Positions 9,201 through 19,075 of a stretch of DNA of 64,000 nt are shown here, in pieces. The notes under the pieces are model-generated. The model ran no database searches and was not told the origin of the DNA. It was given only the letters and a program-made list of their open reading frames with translations. The translations under genes and the position numbers were made by a program. Numbering within the stretch: position 1 is the first letter of the stretch; each line of letters opens with the position of its first letter. Where the stretch lies: NCBI RefSeq assembly GCF_910592395.1, contig NC_088317.1, positions 15,936,001 through 16,000,000 of the forward strand, written 5' to 3'. This stretch comes from Lineus longissimus. Taxonomy: Eukaryota > Nemertea > Pilidiophora > Heteronemertea > Lineidae.

Positions 9201-10553
9201 TAATTGTAGCCCCTGCTTATGATATTGATTGATATCCCCATGCATCAAACAATGCAGGGGCTACAAATAAACCGGGGCTACAATAGCATTCCGCGAAGAT
9301 GACGTCACTGCAGCTGCTGCCCTCTATTTCCCCATCACTGAATTACAGGCAATGTCGGACAAACATGCGGTTTCGTAATGGATTCAGGCTTTCTAACTAG
9401 GGCAGTTAGATTCAATCTGGCACATGTCCGATAGTTGGAAATACTACATAATTGTTCTGAATATTTCTCTCTCCGACTCTATGGTATCATTCATGCTAAA
9501 AACAATGCAGGGTCAAAGATAATTGACTGTAATTCAGCGATAGGGAAATAGAGGGCAGCAGCTGCAGTGACGTCATCTTTGCGGAATGCTATTGGAGAGT
9601 CGTGCACATTGCCGTTTTGAGGAATGTGCGAAAACTCACTATTGTTGCTCACATAATTAATTTTTCAGACACATGTCATGATAACTTTGGCAAAACCTAC
9701 TACGATGGTGATGAAGTCACCTTCAAGTGTTCAACACACAGGTGCAGCAAGGCGGAGGGACTGCAGGTCGAGTTGGGTATGTATATGCCCATATGTCCAC
9801 GCCATTCAACGCGTTCAAGGCCGGGGACGGGATGGGGCTGCTAGACTACAGGCTGGGAGGTGGTCTGTGACAGTATTAAAGGGGACTGACTACAGGCAAG
9901 AGTATTAGGGACCCAATTGACCATGTGCTGGTGACTGATATGCACAGTCAGAGGACTGGGTCGTGTTTGATTCGCCATTAAATGTTTTCCTCGTACAAGC
10001 GAGAATAGTTTCGTGCTGTTGTCAGATGGGGAGAGGACACCTATTGGCGACTTCGTGTAACTTGATCCGATAAAATTGGCTCCTGCCTTAGACTCCCTTA
10101 ATTACTCTAATTACTATCATTTGCTTATCGTTTCAGCGTGCCAAACATCAGATGGCTGTTGTCGTCCCGATGGCTCCTTATACTTCTCCTGTAACGAACA
10201 AGACCATGATGTATAGTCTTCGACAGTTTTATTCTCTCTCTTGTTTTAACTCTCGGCGTTGTCATTTCAGCCTGTGAGACTTCAGATGGCCAGTGTGTCT
10301 CGGATTGTTCCTCAGACCCCCCTGCATCATACACGGCCAGTATGCGGCCTGTGACAGCGTTTAAAAATCGTCTACTTATGTAACCCATGGTGTTGTTATT
10401 TCAGCCTGTGAGACTTCAGATGGTCGGTGTCTCCCCGATGGTTCCTCAGACTTCACCTGTATCTTAAACGGCGCGAAGGAGGAGCATTGTATGTGCTACA
10501 TTGATTCTTCTTCTTCCAGTGTCATGTACTTCCCTCTCTTGGAAACTGAGTAA
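6214..10553 (+). CDS. secreted multi-PAN/apple, EGF and Cys-rich protein, complete gene
   Basis: Exons are 6214-6298, 6726-6977, 7442-7539, 7988-8164, 8446-8707, 8971-9090 and 9669-9776, then one or more of three tandem homologous exons starting at 10137, 10271 and 10405. Every junction is GT-AG and the phases agree. Joining exon 7 to the 10405 exon gives 416 residues, and using 10271 plus 10405 gives 439. Order: signal peptide, three six-Cys PAN/apple-like domains, an EGF domain, and a Cys-rich segment somewhat like a short VWC module. PAN domains usually bind proteins or carbohydrates, and the product should be extracellular. I do not recognise a named orthologue. Confidence 0.8.
6726..6977 (+). 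CDS. PAN/EGF gene exon 2, first PAN/apple-like domain
   Basis: A phase 1-1 exon that holds one whole domain. Six cysteines are placed as in PAN/apple folds: DCEIV, VEDCAEIC, NRCLAATF, FKCALHY and VKKC. The acceptor is AAATTTCCAG and the donor GAAG/GTAAAT. The C-x3-C plus C-x-AATF core recurs in the second and third domains of this gene. Confidence 0.75.
7442..7539 (+). CDS. PAN/EGF gene exon 3, first half of the second PAN domain
   Basis: It enters in phase 1 after CATTTTAG and leaves in phase 0 at AAG/GTATCT. It codes GCRMLTLTGRQRP...SDDCKLLCK, holding the first three cysteines of the domain. Here the PAN domain is split by an intron, unlike domain 1. Confidence 0.7.
7988..8164 (+). CDS. 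PAN/EGF gene exon 4, second half of PAN domain 2 and first Cys of domain 3
   Basis: A 177-bp phase 0-0 exon between CCTTGAACAG and CAG/GTAGGA. It codes VDPGCVAASYEKP, TLCWIHYELGY and YAKACEATIEICSITATEDA. The first three cysteines complete domain 2. The last (EIC) fits the first cysteine of domain 3, which continues in exon 5. Confidence 0.72.
8446..8707 (+). CDS. PAN/EGF gene exon 5, third PAN domain
   Basis: It starts in phase 0 after GATGTTTTAG and leaves in phase 1 at CCAG/GTAACA. Visible core: AYECGEDCERDDKCHAATF, then PAFCLEYEQ and IKKSCEV. This supplies five of the six cysteines; the first is at the end of exon 4. A loop of about 20 residues between CHAATF and FCLEY is longer than in domains 1 and 2. 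Two antisense open frames over it are shadows. Confidence 0.72.
8971..9090 (+). CDS. PAN/EGF gene exon 6, EGF-like domain
   Basis: A 120-bp phase 1-1 exon, the classical form of a shuffled EGF exon. It codes EIDLCASNPC, GSKC, THRCICEMGYEY and KGC, with six cysteines in EGF order. The acceptor is TTATTTTCAG and the donor CTT/GTAAGT. EIDLC loosely resembles the start of calcium-binding EGFs, but the full calcium consensus is not there. Confidence 0.8.
9212..9266. repeat. short inverted repeat next to MITE copy 2
   Basis: TAGCCCCTGCTTATG and AATGCAGGGGCTAC form a foldback with arms of about 15 bp around an AT-rich loop. The GGGGCTACA word appears again just before the MITE start. The function is unknown. 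Confidence 0.4.
9282..9593. mobile_element. family A MITE (copy 2) with the same end at both termini
   Basis: It lies in the intron before exon 7. Both termini are the TGACGTCA/GCAGCTGC end of the family in inverted orientation, each about 65 bp long. The other end, with the TATAAATA and E-box, is missing. The middle (GGACAAACATGCGG to AAGATAATTGAC) matches the 371-bp copies. It is 312 bp long and ends 75 bp before exon 7. Confidence 0.8.
9669..9776 (+). CDS. PAN/EGF gene exon 7, first part of the Cys-rich tail
   Basis: A 108-bp phase 1-1 exon after TTTTTCAG. It codes TCHDNFGKTYYDGDEVTFKC and STHRCSKAEGLQVEL, with three cysteines. The G-x-x-Y-x-D/G-D pattern resembles the start of a short von Willebrand C-like module, completed by the following exon. 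That assignment is tentative. The donor is TTGG/GTATGT. Confidence 0.65.
10137..10216 (+). CDS. PAN/EGF gene tandem exon copy 1 (8a)
   Basis: After acceptor TCGTTTCAG it codes ACQTSDGCCRPDGSLYFSC and reads to a TAG at 10214-10216. If that stop is used, the protein is 393 residues long. Alternatively the donor CCT/GTAACG at 10190/10191 ends the exon in phase 1 and allows joining to copy 2 or 3. It is homologous to the copies at 10271 and 10405. Confidence 0.55.
10271..10339 (+). CDS. PAN/EGF gene tandem exon copy 2 (8b)
   Basis: The acceptor is GTCATTTCAG. It codes ACETSDGQCVSDCSSDPPAS and ends in phase 1 at GCCA/GTATGC. It starts exactly 134 bp after copy 1. The base pair that forms the internal GT in copies 1 and 3 reads GC here (CCTGCATC), so this copy must use the downstream donor. 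Unspliced reading stops shortly after, at 10381. Confidence 0.5.
10405..10553 (+). CDS. PAN/EGF gene tandem exon copy 3 (8c), probable terminal exon
   Basis: The acceptor is TTATTTCAG. It codes ACETSDGRCLPDGSSDFTC, then EEHCMCYID and a Ser-rich end, and stops at TAA 10551-10553. It starts 134 bp after copy 2. A donor-like CATT/GTATGT at 10488 would allow further splicing, but AATAAA at 10769 supports ending here. Confidence 0.6.
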
Positions 10554-10768
10554 AGTACGCACACAACTGCAGGAACTTCTCTGAGCCGTTTATTGTAGAA
10601 ATGACGAGACACACTCACAGTCTGGACATATATCTGATATGAAAGTATTCAAACAGTTCAGTGTTGTTTGTGTCTTTTCTCCATGTTGTCGTGGACGGCT
10701 CAGAAAATTTGCCACAGTAATTAAAACTTAGTCGAGTTTTGTTTTATTCTAACATCTATGATTTAAAC

Positions 10769-10774
10769 AATAAA
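10769..10774 (+). terminator. poly(A) signal for the PAN/EGF gene
   Basis: AATAAA lies 216 bp after the TAA of exon copy 3 and just before the 2-kb inverted-repeat element, a suitable position for the 3' end of the transcript. Confidence 0.5.
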
Positions 10775-10848
10775 GTTAGCTGTTTTTCTGTAAAACTCCT
10801 CAATGCAATGTTATGTCATTTACTTCGTTTTCGCGCCAGCGGTCTTGA

Positions 10849-12724
10849 TTTTTAGCTCACCTCTGGGGAGCTTATACGCTACCGTGGCGTCCGTCGTCCG
10901 TCGTCGTCCGTTAGCGGAGCACGTTTCGTCACCGCTAGGGCTTGATGGCTAAAACTTGGTGTGATGGTAGCTTTGGGCAATATGCCATGACGTACCGTCA
11001 CAGAGGTCAAAGTTCACTAAATCACCGATAGGTGGCACATTTCGTTTCTATTTGAGCTAGAAGGTTCTAAACTTGCGAGGACATATATCTAGGGACCCTC
11101 TATTCTACCCCAAAAATTTGTCCCGCTCGGACTTCAAATATGGCCGCCAGGCGGCCATCTTGAAAATTAAACAAAGTCCTATTACTCGGAAACTAATGAT
11201 CGGATTGCAACCAAACTTAATGTGATTATGTATCGATGTACTCTTATGAATATCCCTAATTTTCATTCAAATCCCATGATAAAAAAGGCCGCCAGGCCGC
11301 CATCTTGGAAATCCAACGGAGTCCTATTACTCCTAAACGGTTGAACAGATGTCAACCAATTTCCATGTGACATGTAAACTCTTCAATAACCCTGAAATTC
11401 AGTCAACTTTATAACCAAAATGCTATACTTAGATGGTACCGGTAATTTTCTTTTGTGCCATTGAGACGAGAAGTATAATATTATTCAATGGAATCAAAAC
11501 TGGTGAAACTAGCCAGAAACTGCTCCCACCATATCCACTGCAAATGACATGCATTATACTTTACCCGAGGTGAGCTGATGGTCCCTGGACTCATTCATCG
11601 AGATATAGACCGTGCGGTCGAGATAAACATGCTGCGACGGATTCGACAGAACAAAGACAATGAAATGGCCAGGGCCATTGTGCTCACCTCATGTGGAGGA
11701 AAGATGGATAAAGAGCATGGTCTTGTGTCATGTAGTGTTAGGTTTGATGTAGGTCCAAGCAATTACAATTTCCCCAAAATGGCCAATTTACAGTACATTC
11801 GACCTCTGTGACCTTGAAAAGTAGGTCAAATCAAAGAAGACCCGGGTGACACATTGAATGGTTGTTAGAATTAGATGTACCTATGATATAAAATTGGTGC
11901 CAATCGGGCAAGTCATTACTAGGAATAATGGCATTTTGAAGAATTTAGGATTTGGCCCCCTCCCTGGAGGCCAAACGGCAAATCAGATCGCACCAAACTT
12001 CGGTACCTGAGATCACCTGACCAAGGGGTACATGTGTACTTAATTTGTGATCAATAGTCATTGCAGTTAAGAAACGTGCCATTGTTACGGCCTGACGGCG
12101 AATTTACGCCATTTGACCTCTGTGACCTTGACAAGAAGGTCAAATTAAAAACCTGTGTGACATATACTGTATGGTGGTTAGATGTACCCATGATATCAAA
12201 TTGGTGGCAATCGGGCAAGAAGTTAAGGAATAATCACATTTTTAAGGTTTTTGGATTTTGCCCCCTGGTGGTCAAGTGGTGAATCATATTGGACCAAACT
12301 TCGGTCCCTGAGATCAGCTGACTAAGGGGTAAATGTGTACCAAATTTGGTATCAATAGTCATTGCAGTTTAGAAACGTGCCATCGTTACATCCTAACGGC
12401 CAATTTACACCATTTGACCTCTGTGACCTTGAAAAGGAGGTCAAATCAAAAACCCGGAGGATATATGATGCACCTTTGCTAGAAGTACCTACCATATTTT
12501 TTTCAAAATTTCCCGACTACTATTGAGGGAGATATTGCATATTTTCACTTTTAACGTTTGGCCCCCTGGTGGCCAAACCATGAAACGAATCGGACCGAAA
12601 CTTGGTCTCCCAGGTGTCATTACATAAGGGTACATGTGTACCAAGTTTCAACTCAATAGCTCTAACAGTTACGAAACGTGCCCTGCTAACGGACGACGGA
12701 CGACGACGACGACGACGACGACGC

Positions 12725-12784
<60 letters not shown>

Positions 12785-12840
12785 ACGACGGACGCCACGG
12801 TATGGGATAAGCTCACCTCTGCTAAGAGGTGAGCTAAAAA
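10849..12840. mobile_element. 2-kb terminal-inverted-repeat element with AGCTCACC ends and a (CGT)n tract
   Basis: The left end TTTTTAGCTCACCTCTG and the right end AAGAGGTGAGCTAAAAA are inverted. Similarity continues inward through CCGTGGCGTCCGTCGTC and GTTAGCGGAGCACGTTTCG for about 80 bp. The right arm carries an expanded (ACG)n tract at about 12692-12790. The interior has no credible gene. It has three diverged units built round TTTGACCTCTGTGACCTTGA at about 11800, 12110 and 12415, spaced about 305 bp. Similar AGCTCACC...CGTCCGTCGTC repeats are, as far as I recall, common in marine invertebrates. It is non-autonomous. Confidence 0.7.
12692..12790 (+). repeat. (ACG)n microsatellite
   Basis: Near-perfect ACG repeats, interrupted by single GGACG and CGCCG units, lie inside the right arm of the 2-kb element. 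They create spurious poly-Arg and poly-Ser open frames on both strands. Confidence 0.95.
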
Positions 12841-12936
12841 CGAAGTGAGTTTTCAGTATGTTTTGTGTGAACGACTCGTTAGATTTCAGGTGTAATAGAA
12901 TTGAAATTAACACATCACTGTAGGGTCCCTGTAGTA

Positions 12937-13050
12937 CAAAAATCGAGAGGGATTGGGTGGAGCTCAATTTCTGCCCCAAACCATTGGCCAAAACGCCTCG
13001 CAGGTTTTGGCCGAAACTCGATTTTGGCCGAAACCCTCCCTCGATTTTTG
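12937..13050. repeat. inverted repeat with a recurring TTGGCCGAAAC word
   Basis: ACAAAAATCGAGAGGGA and TCCCTCGATTTTTGG form the arms. Between and just after them, TTTTGGCCGAAAC occurs three times. It may be an eroded foldback element. Confidence 0.35.
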
Positions 13051-13059
13051 GCCGAAACC

Positions 13060-15890
13060 GAGGCTTAACCTTGGTGAGACAACCAATACCTCCAGTTCGG
13101 TATCAATTCCTTAAATGAAGACGATGGACTCTGATTGACCCACAAGATAGGAAGTGCTATCAATTTCTCCTTAAGAAAAGCTCAGAATTGATACGAGTTT
13201 GAAGATATCGTTGTCAATAGCCTTTTGGTTGGCGCTAACGACAGAAATTCTGAACAACTCAAGCTTCTGTAAAATCATTGATTGTGCGAGTTGTTGAGGT
13301 TGTTTGGAGATGGCACTGCCAACATTGTGGTGCCAACAATTTCCAAGAAGATGCCATGCAGACGACAGATTGAATATTGTTTCCGCACATGCTCGACTGT
13401 CCTAGTTTGACCTAAATGAAAGCCATATAAAATAATCCCATATGATTGGTCAGTTCGCAAGACTGTCCCGATGATGCAGATTTGAAGGCGTTCGACTGGC
13501 CGACAAAAATTTATCCCGATGTCAACACGACAGTCTGTCAAATGCATCTTTGGTAATCCCTGATGTGATGAAATATTTGGTGAGGTTGTTAGAAGATGTC
13601 GTGTCAACCTCCTTGGTGATATCCAAGATACAAGACGACACTAGTTTCTTTCCTTCCCGCCAGACGTCCTTCAAAAATTGCTTTCTTATTAGGCTGCTTG
13701 TGTCGTGACGCACGCGACATGTGGAAATTCCTACGGAGTGTCGATGTGCATTTATCATGTTTATTCGAGTTGGGAATATCCTTCTAACCTGAACAGGATA
13801 TAAGCTTTTAACTGGACAGCGTGACGTAAGTGTCAATTCCTCTCTTTGCATGTCGTTCAGTTAAGTCTTGAAACTCCGGCATTTACGAGTATTTTTACGG
13901 GTTCACATTTTACAACTGATTTTCCTATACAATCCATGAAATCTTTTTTCGGAAAGTTCTTGGAAACTTAAAAGTGAAATGCTTGGCCCACACAACTTCA
14001 TTATATATGACATGTTTCTTTTGACATGCTTGAAACCTTTTTGGTGTGTTCTAACAAGCACGAAGACGCTCATTATGGGGAAACTTGATATGCTAACAGC
14101 GAGTGTGGCGCTTTGATTTCCCCCTTTCATCTCAAGTGGTCATCGCGTTTACTATTTGTTATGATATTTGAACCAAGCATCTATTAAAGCTCTGAAATTG
14201 GGCAGAATATATGCGTAAACAATAATACCAGATCGGATTATAAAGAAGAAATTCTGCTTTCGCGTAATGTATTTCGAAATTAGTCCAATCCGAAGCTGGA
14301 CGCGACTTCGGCGAGGTACATTGTAGACTGTTCAAAAGGTTGCACTGAAATGAACCTCTTTTCCCCTTCAGACAACCACGAAAACACTCGTTATTGGTAA
14401 ACTGATCTGTTCTACATTGATCTGCTAACAGCGTTGCTTTGATAACCTGCCCCTTTCATAAGATTAATTGCATTGGCCATACAATTGGGTTTATTAGAAC
14501 TTGGCGATAACGAGTGGTGGTCTGTAACTAGCTTATGCAGCCGTTACCCACTAATATCACGATAAATAAAAAATGGGTCTATCTTGCTGATGAACAGAAA
14601 GACAATGCTTGTTGATTAGTTCCGATGGCAGTTCAAATGCACACAGTCAGGCAGTAACTCCGTTTTCGTTGTTCAGAGAAAGTGAGAGTAGATTTTTTGT
14701 CTGTAACTGAGAAAGAGCTTATCATAGTATTTTCAAAGCATCATACCGGGTACTAAATTTGAACAGATCTAATAGGGCCTAGTTTGTGCACCTATCCAAA
14801 TCGATTCGAAAAGGACTTTGCAAACTGAGACATTTCATGTTTCATGTGAGTCTTCAACATCACAGTATCTTCCTTCCGAAGTCCCTGACCGATCTTATAT
14901 CTATCTCCATTCCACAGTTTGCATAATATTGACAACAAACTAGTCTTCTCGGGGTTGCTTTTTCCCGAAATGTTATTTTTTAAAGAAATTTTTGCAAATC
15001 GTGAAAAAATAAAGTGGGGTTTACAGTAGGAAGTTTTCAAAACCTTGCGAACGAGTCAAGTCAAGTTCTATGGGACACTTTTACGCAACAATCGTAACGT
15101 TAACTAAGTAGCAAGCGAAATCATTCGTAGGTAGGCCCCTACGCTTCAAAACCCGTCGTTGATTTCATACATATAGATCGTACGTCGTTGTTCGTACATA
15201 TAGCTCTTCATGAGGGTTTCTAAACCTGCCTAAAATTCAGAAACACCTTAATATCCACATCGCCAACCTTTACGCACCCTTTCAAGTGCACTTCTTCAGA
15301 ATACATGTACATTCTTTAAACAAAAATTGACAAACTTATCCGCTGGGTAACCGTAATTTCTTTCATGTATTACTGACTGTCGATGCTTCGAAACTTTTTA
15401 TTCGGCGCAAACATGGGTAGTCACCTGAAATATCTGCGAAAGACAGGCGTTGGCAGAGTTTATTTACACGTACATGTATGCTTCTATGATTAAATAGAAT
15501 ATTAACAGTGTCTTGAAAGTGTCTTGGTATACTATTAATTTTGACGCTTTGTATAACGCCTGCACGATTTTCCCAAGCAAGACTCCTACATATTGACCTT
15601 GTCGTTTGTCACCTGTCATTTTCTAATGTTGATGAATTATTCAAGCGATGGGGTGATCCTTTTGTTGTACTAGAAAGCAAACATTAGTACGTTTAAGTTG
15701 GAGCAAAACAAACAGCTGAAAGGAAATCACTGATGTTTGTTTGATGATCGCATGGGTAGATCTTCTCCATCGAAAATGACACACGTCAATTCTCACTTAG
15801 CAGCAGAGTAACTTTTAGCAAAGACTAAGAATTTGGAACCATACTTCAGCGTCTTTTAACTACGTTATAAATAACTTGCTCTGGCAATGA
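13060..15890. other. non-coding region, no gene seen
   Basis: No exon with flanking splice sites and a recognisable motif was found. Two segments look like an old duplication: 14040-14130 and 14375-14465 share CACGAA..AC.CTC.TTAT.GG.AAACT and TGCTAACAGCG followed by CCCCTTTCAT. Open frames at 13275-13851 (minus) have no family features. Confidence 0.35.
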
Positions 15891-15895
15891 CATAA

Positions 15896-15942
15896 GGTAT
15901 CATCAGCAGTGTATGACCGGTCATACACTGCTGGTATCATCA
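15896..15942. repeat. 30-bp perfect palindrome flanked by 10-bp direct repeats
   Basis: The palindrome at 15904-15933 has the half-site CAGCAGTGTATGACC followed by its exact complement. GGTATCATCA occurs at 15896-15905 and again at 15933-15942, so the palindromic core looks like a small insertion into one copy of that word. Confidence 0.75.
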
Positions 15943-16724
15943 ACAATTCACAATGAATTATTGATATTATGAAGAGACTCATATGTCATGACCTCTGCTC
16001 GACAGTACAAACTAATGGTTTGCCGGTTTACGTGATGTTTAATGGAAGGGTGTAAAAAACAGAAGTCACACAGCGGGAGGAACCACAGCGCGTGTCACCT
16101 AACGCCACTATTAACTGTTGACCCTCCCATGGATATTGTTGTAACCAAGTTGATATTCCCGGGAAATTACACATCTATATTACCTCGTATTGAACCTCAA
16201 GTCTCCCTTTTGCTTATTCGTACATACTGACCAAGTTTAAGACACCGCAAGACTGCTCCAAAAAACGCCGGGGATATCCGTGGTATAGTCTCAGCATCGC
16301 GGGCTACAAAATCCACCGAACGGGTGCGGCATCGTCCCCTTCGTCGTTTGCCTCCAATACTCTCGGTCGGATGATTAATTTGGGATAACTCAAGATTACT
16401 TGCAAAATATTGATTACAGATAAAAACGAAAACTCAAAAATTCAGCCCGGGGTGATGATATTTTAAGATAGAATATTAGGAGGGCGGCCAGGTTTGTCTT
16501 GTTAGAAATGCATGAAAAAGGTATGAGGTCAATATTAGTAAAACAAGGAGATTTCTTGGATTCAAGCAAAATTTTCTTTTTTTGCGAGAGAGGACACATG
16601 CACCACCAAAACCACCTACGTCTGATGTGTTCATGGCCGAGAAGTACATGTACCTTCTAGATCTTGCACTCCGTCACTCCGGCACTCTAAACAAAAGTAC
16701 ATCTCTATAAAGAACAGTTCGCTG

Positions 16725-17240
16725 TCTATTATTGGAGTTGATTTCATGACTTGTGAGGCTGTCTTATTTCCCAATACGACCTGTACGGCGTACGCGACTT
16801 GAAAATCCACTTGACGAATTGCATCAGGAATACTCAGAGATATTTTAAAAAAAGGATACATTGGATAAATGAAGATTGCCTAAAACTAAAACTTAAAAAA
16901 TAAAGGATACTTTTTACGCAAAACGTAAATAGAGGAAGTTTGAAATTACACTGCAGGAAAGATTATTATGACTAAACTTCGCATTTTATGTGGGATTACA
17001 AAAACAAGTAGATCTTTATTTTGAATACTGTTCCTACTCTACTGGGGATATGCGCGACTCGTAAAGTACATTTCAAACTAGATTACTCTCCATCATCTCA
17101 AAAAAGATACTCGAGAGGAATATTTGTTTCAATTTTGTTGATGAGACGTGGTCATGTTTCCCAATATGACATGAACGGCAACTTCGAAATCCACTTAACA
17201 AATTGCATTTCAGTTCTGGAGAAATTTAGCAATATCTATT
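16725..17240. repeat. diverged direct duplication of about 115 bp
   Basis: 16730-16845 and 17120-17235 share the order: TTG..GAG/GATGAGAC, TTTCCCAATA(C/T)GAC, ACGGC, ACTTGAAAATCCACTT / ACTTCGAAATCCACTT, GA/AACAAATTGCAT, and a GAGAAATTT-like end. They lie about 390 bp apart and are separated by AT-rich sequence. No coding function is apparent. Confidence 0.5.
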
Positions 17241-17404
17241 TCTGGAGATATACATATTTTCAGATATTACAAATCTCGTCAGCGAATTTTTTTCTCTTTT
17301 GTTACAAGGCCTGCACATTTTCAAGACAAGTGCTAATGATTACCGTACTTGGGGCTTGATGATTGCCTCCTGAGTGAAATGGTGGAACTTCGTCGAGGGT
17401 CGTC

Positions 17405-17563
17405 CTACTCCCCGAGATCTGAGAGCACCCCTGCATTAGTAGTGCCGAGCACCAGGTGCAGTTAGGCATTTTGGGACTGGTCTTTCTATAAATCAGCTCC
17501 AAATCTCTGGAACCTCTCATCAGGAGAACAGAGAGTTTCCTCACACCTTTTCAAACGATAACG
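17405..17563 (+). pseudogene. LINE reverse-transcriptase C-terminal remnant
   Basis: The forward frame reads ALVVPSTRC, then after a stop WDWSFYKSAPNLWNLSSGEQ and SSHLFKR. This is the familiar C-terminal tail of CR1/L2-type LINE ORF2 proteins (fS.aAPklWNsLP...F...L...LF). Stop codons are present, so it is a decayed fragment. Confidence 0.6.
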
Positions 17564-18266
17564 CTAACGTTAGTGACCCAACCTCTAAACAAAATCAAGG
17601 CCTTGTCCCTGCCTCGTTTTGCGGTTGGGTCAGGATTCTGCCGACGAAAATTTGGAATGTACACCTAGCTTCTGTGATAAACGAATCTCCATGTACACAT
17701 ATCATTGGATTAACGATTTTCCGGTAGCGGATGAACGACTTCGCTATCCAGTGTGTCCGCCAGATTTATGACACCACTGGGACAGCTTCCCAGCATGAGT
17801 ATTTTTAGAGTATGATTGAAATAATAGCATAATTTGAACTCTAATATCCGCTACCCTATAAATCACATCAACGAGGCAATTTTTGATTGAGAACTGATAT
17901 ATTTAATCCATGTAATGGAGTGTTCTTTTTTGAGTAAATTAAAATCGAGATAAAACGCATTTGGCTTTTAATCATAAAAGTTACGAGTTTCTAGCAACTT
18001 TACGACTTTGTACAGGATTTGGCGGATTTAAAGCTATATCTTTTAAAATTGCCATGATAAACTCTGCCTTACTCCAAGACTACAGAATGTGACAAAATTA
18101 AAAAGCGGAGAAAAAACACCTTAGCTCCGGAAAGATGAGGAACTTCATCGGCGATTATAGATTACATCATTTTTCTATTTTGTAGTTTATGCAATTTTAG
18201 GACAGAGCTGTACCCCAAATACCTTAAAAGCGATTTTCAGATCTCTGGCCTGATCACTTGTAAAAC

Positions 18267-18637
18267 AATAGCATTCCGCGACGTTACTATTTATAGCTCA
18301 CAAAGTCATTTGAATAAGATATTGATGACGTTTTAGTCACGTGACAGTCGGACATCGACATTTATTTCTACACATTTGAGCTTATTTCAAAGTCAATTAT
18401 CTTTGACCCTGCATTGTTTTTAGCATGAATGATACCATAGAGTCAGAGAGAGAAATATTCAGAACAATTATGTAGTATTTCCAACACTCGGACATGTGCC
18501 AGATTGAATCTAACTGCTCTAGTTAGAAAGCCTGAATCCATTACGAAACCGCATGTTTGTCCGACATTGCCTGTAATTCAGCGATTGGGAAATAGAGGGC
18601 AGCAGCTGCAGTGACGTCATCTTCGCGGAATGCTATT
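18267..18637 (+). mobile_element. 371-bp MITE, family A (copy 3)
   Basis: The ends AATAGCATTCCGCGA and TCGCGGAATGCTATT are inverted. Length and internal order are the same as in the 60651 copy: TATTTATAG, GTCACGTGAC, the long AT-rich middle, GCAGCTGC, TGACGTCA. The octamer is changed to ATTTGAAT here. The flanking bases show no clear target duplication. Confidence 0.88.
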
Positions 18638-18857
18638 TCAGTACAAAGCATGCTGCTATTTTTACCGATTAAAAAGGGTATCGATATTTCATTAGAGTTG
18701 ATTGTGTTAGTTATTTATGTAGCCAACAGTCCGCCCCTTATTATAATGCTCATGCCACTTCTTTAATTCGATTAAGAAAACTATCCAGCATTCTTTCTTT
18801 CATCTTATTAAATTGGACATTAAGTCAATGCCCCAGTGGTGAAATGGCTATTTAATT

Positions 18858-19075
18858 TTAATCTAATATAAGTTTATTGAGCGCCAATATACAAGAGTAC
18901 AGAACATAAACAATAAAAATACAAACAAACGAAGGAACACAATGATTGCACTCAATAGGGACACCCAGAGGGATCATAGACCCATAATAGGGGTCCCCTA
19001 AAAATTAATACATATAATGATAAAAATCAATCAATATTGGACTTTAAAAAAAATAACAGGCACAGAGAGATTTAA
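18858..19075 (-). mobile_element. LINE 3' tail (CR1/L2-like)
   Basis: On the minus strand the stretch ends with TATTGGCGCTCAATAAACTT followed by AT-rich sequence, the usual 3' tail form of CR1/L2-like LINEs. No open coding region remains. Confidence 0.45.

Noticed and set aside
12520-12991. Open frames rich in Arg, Ser or Ala across the ACG tract
   Set aside because: They are translations of the (ACG)n microsatellite inside the 2-kb element, with no protein features outside the repeat.
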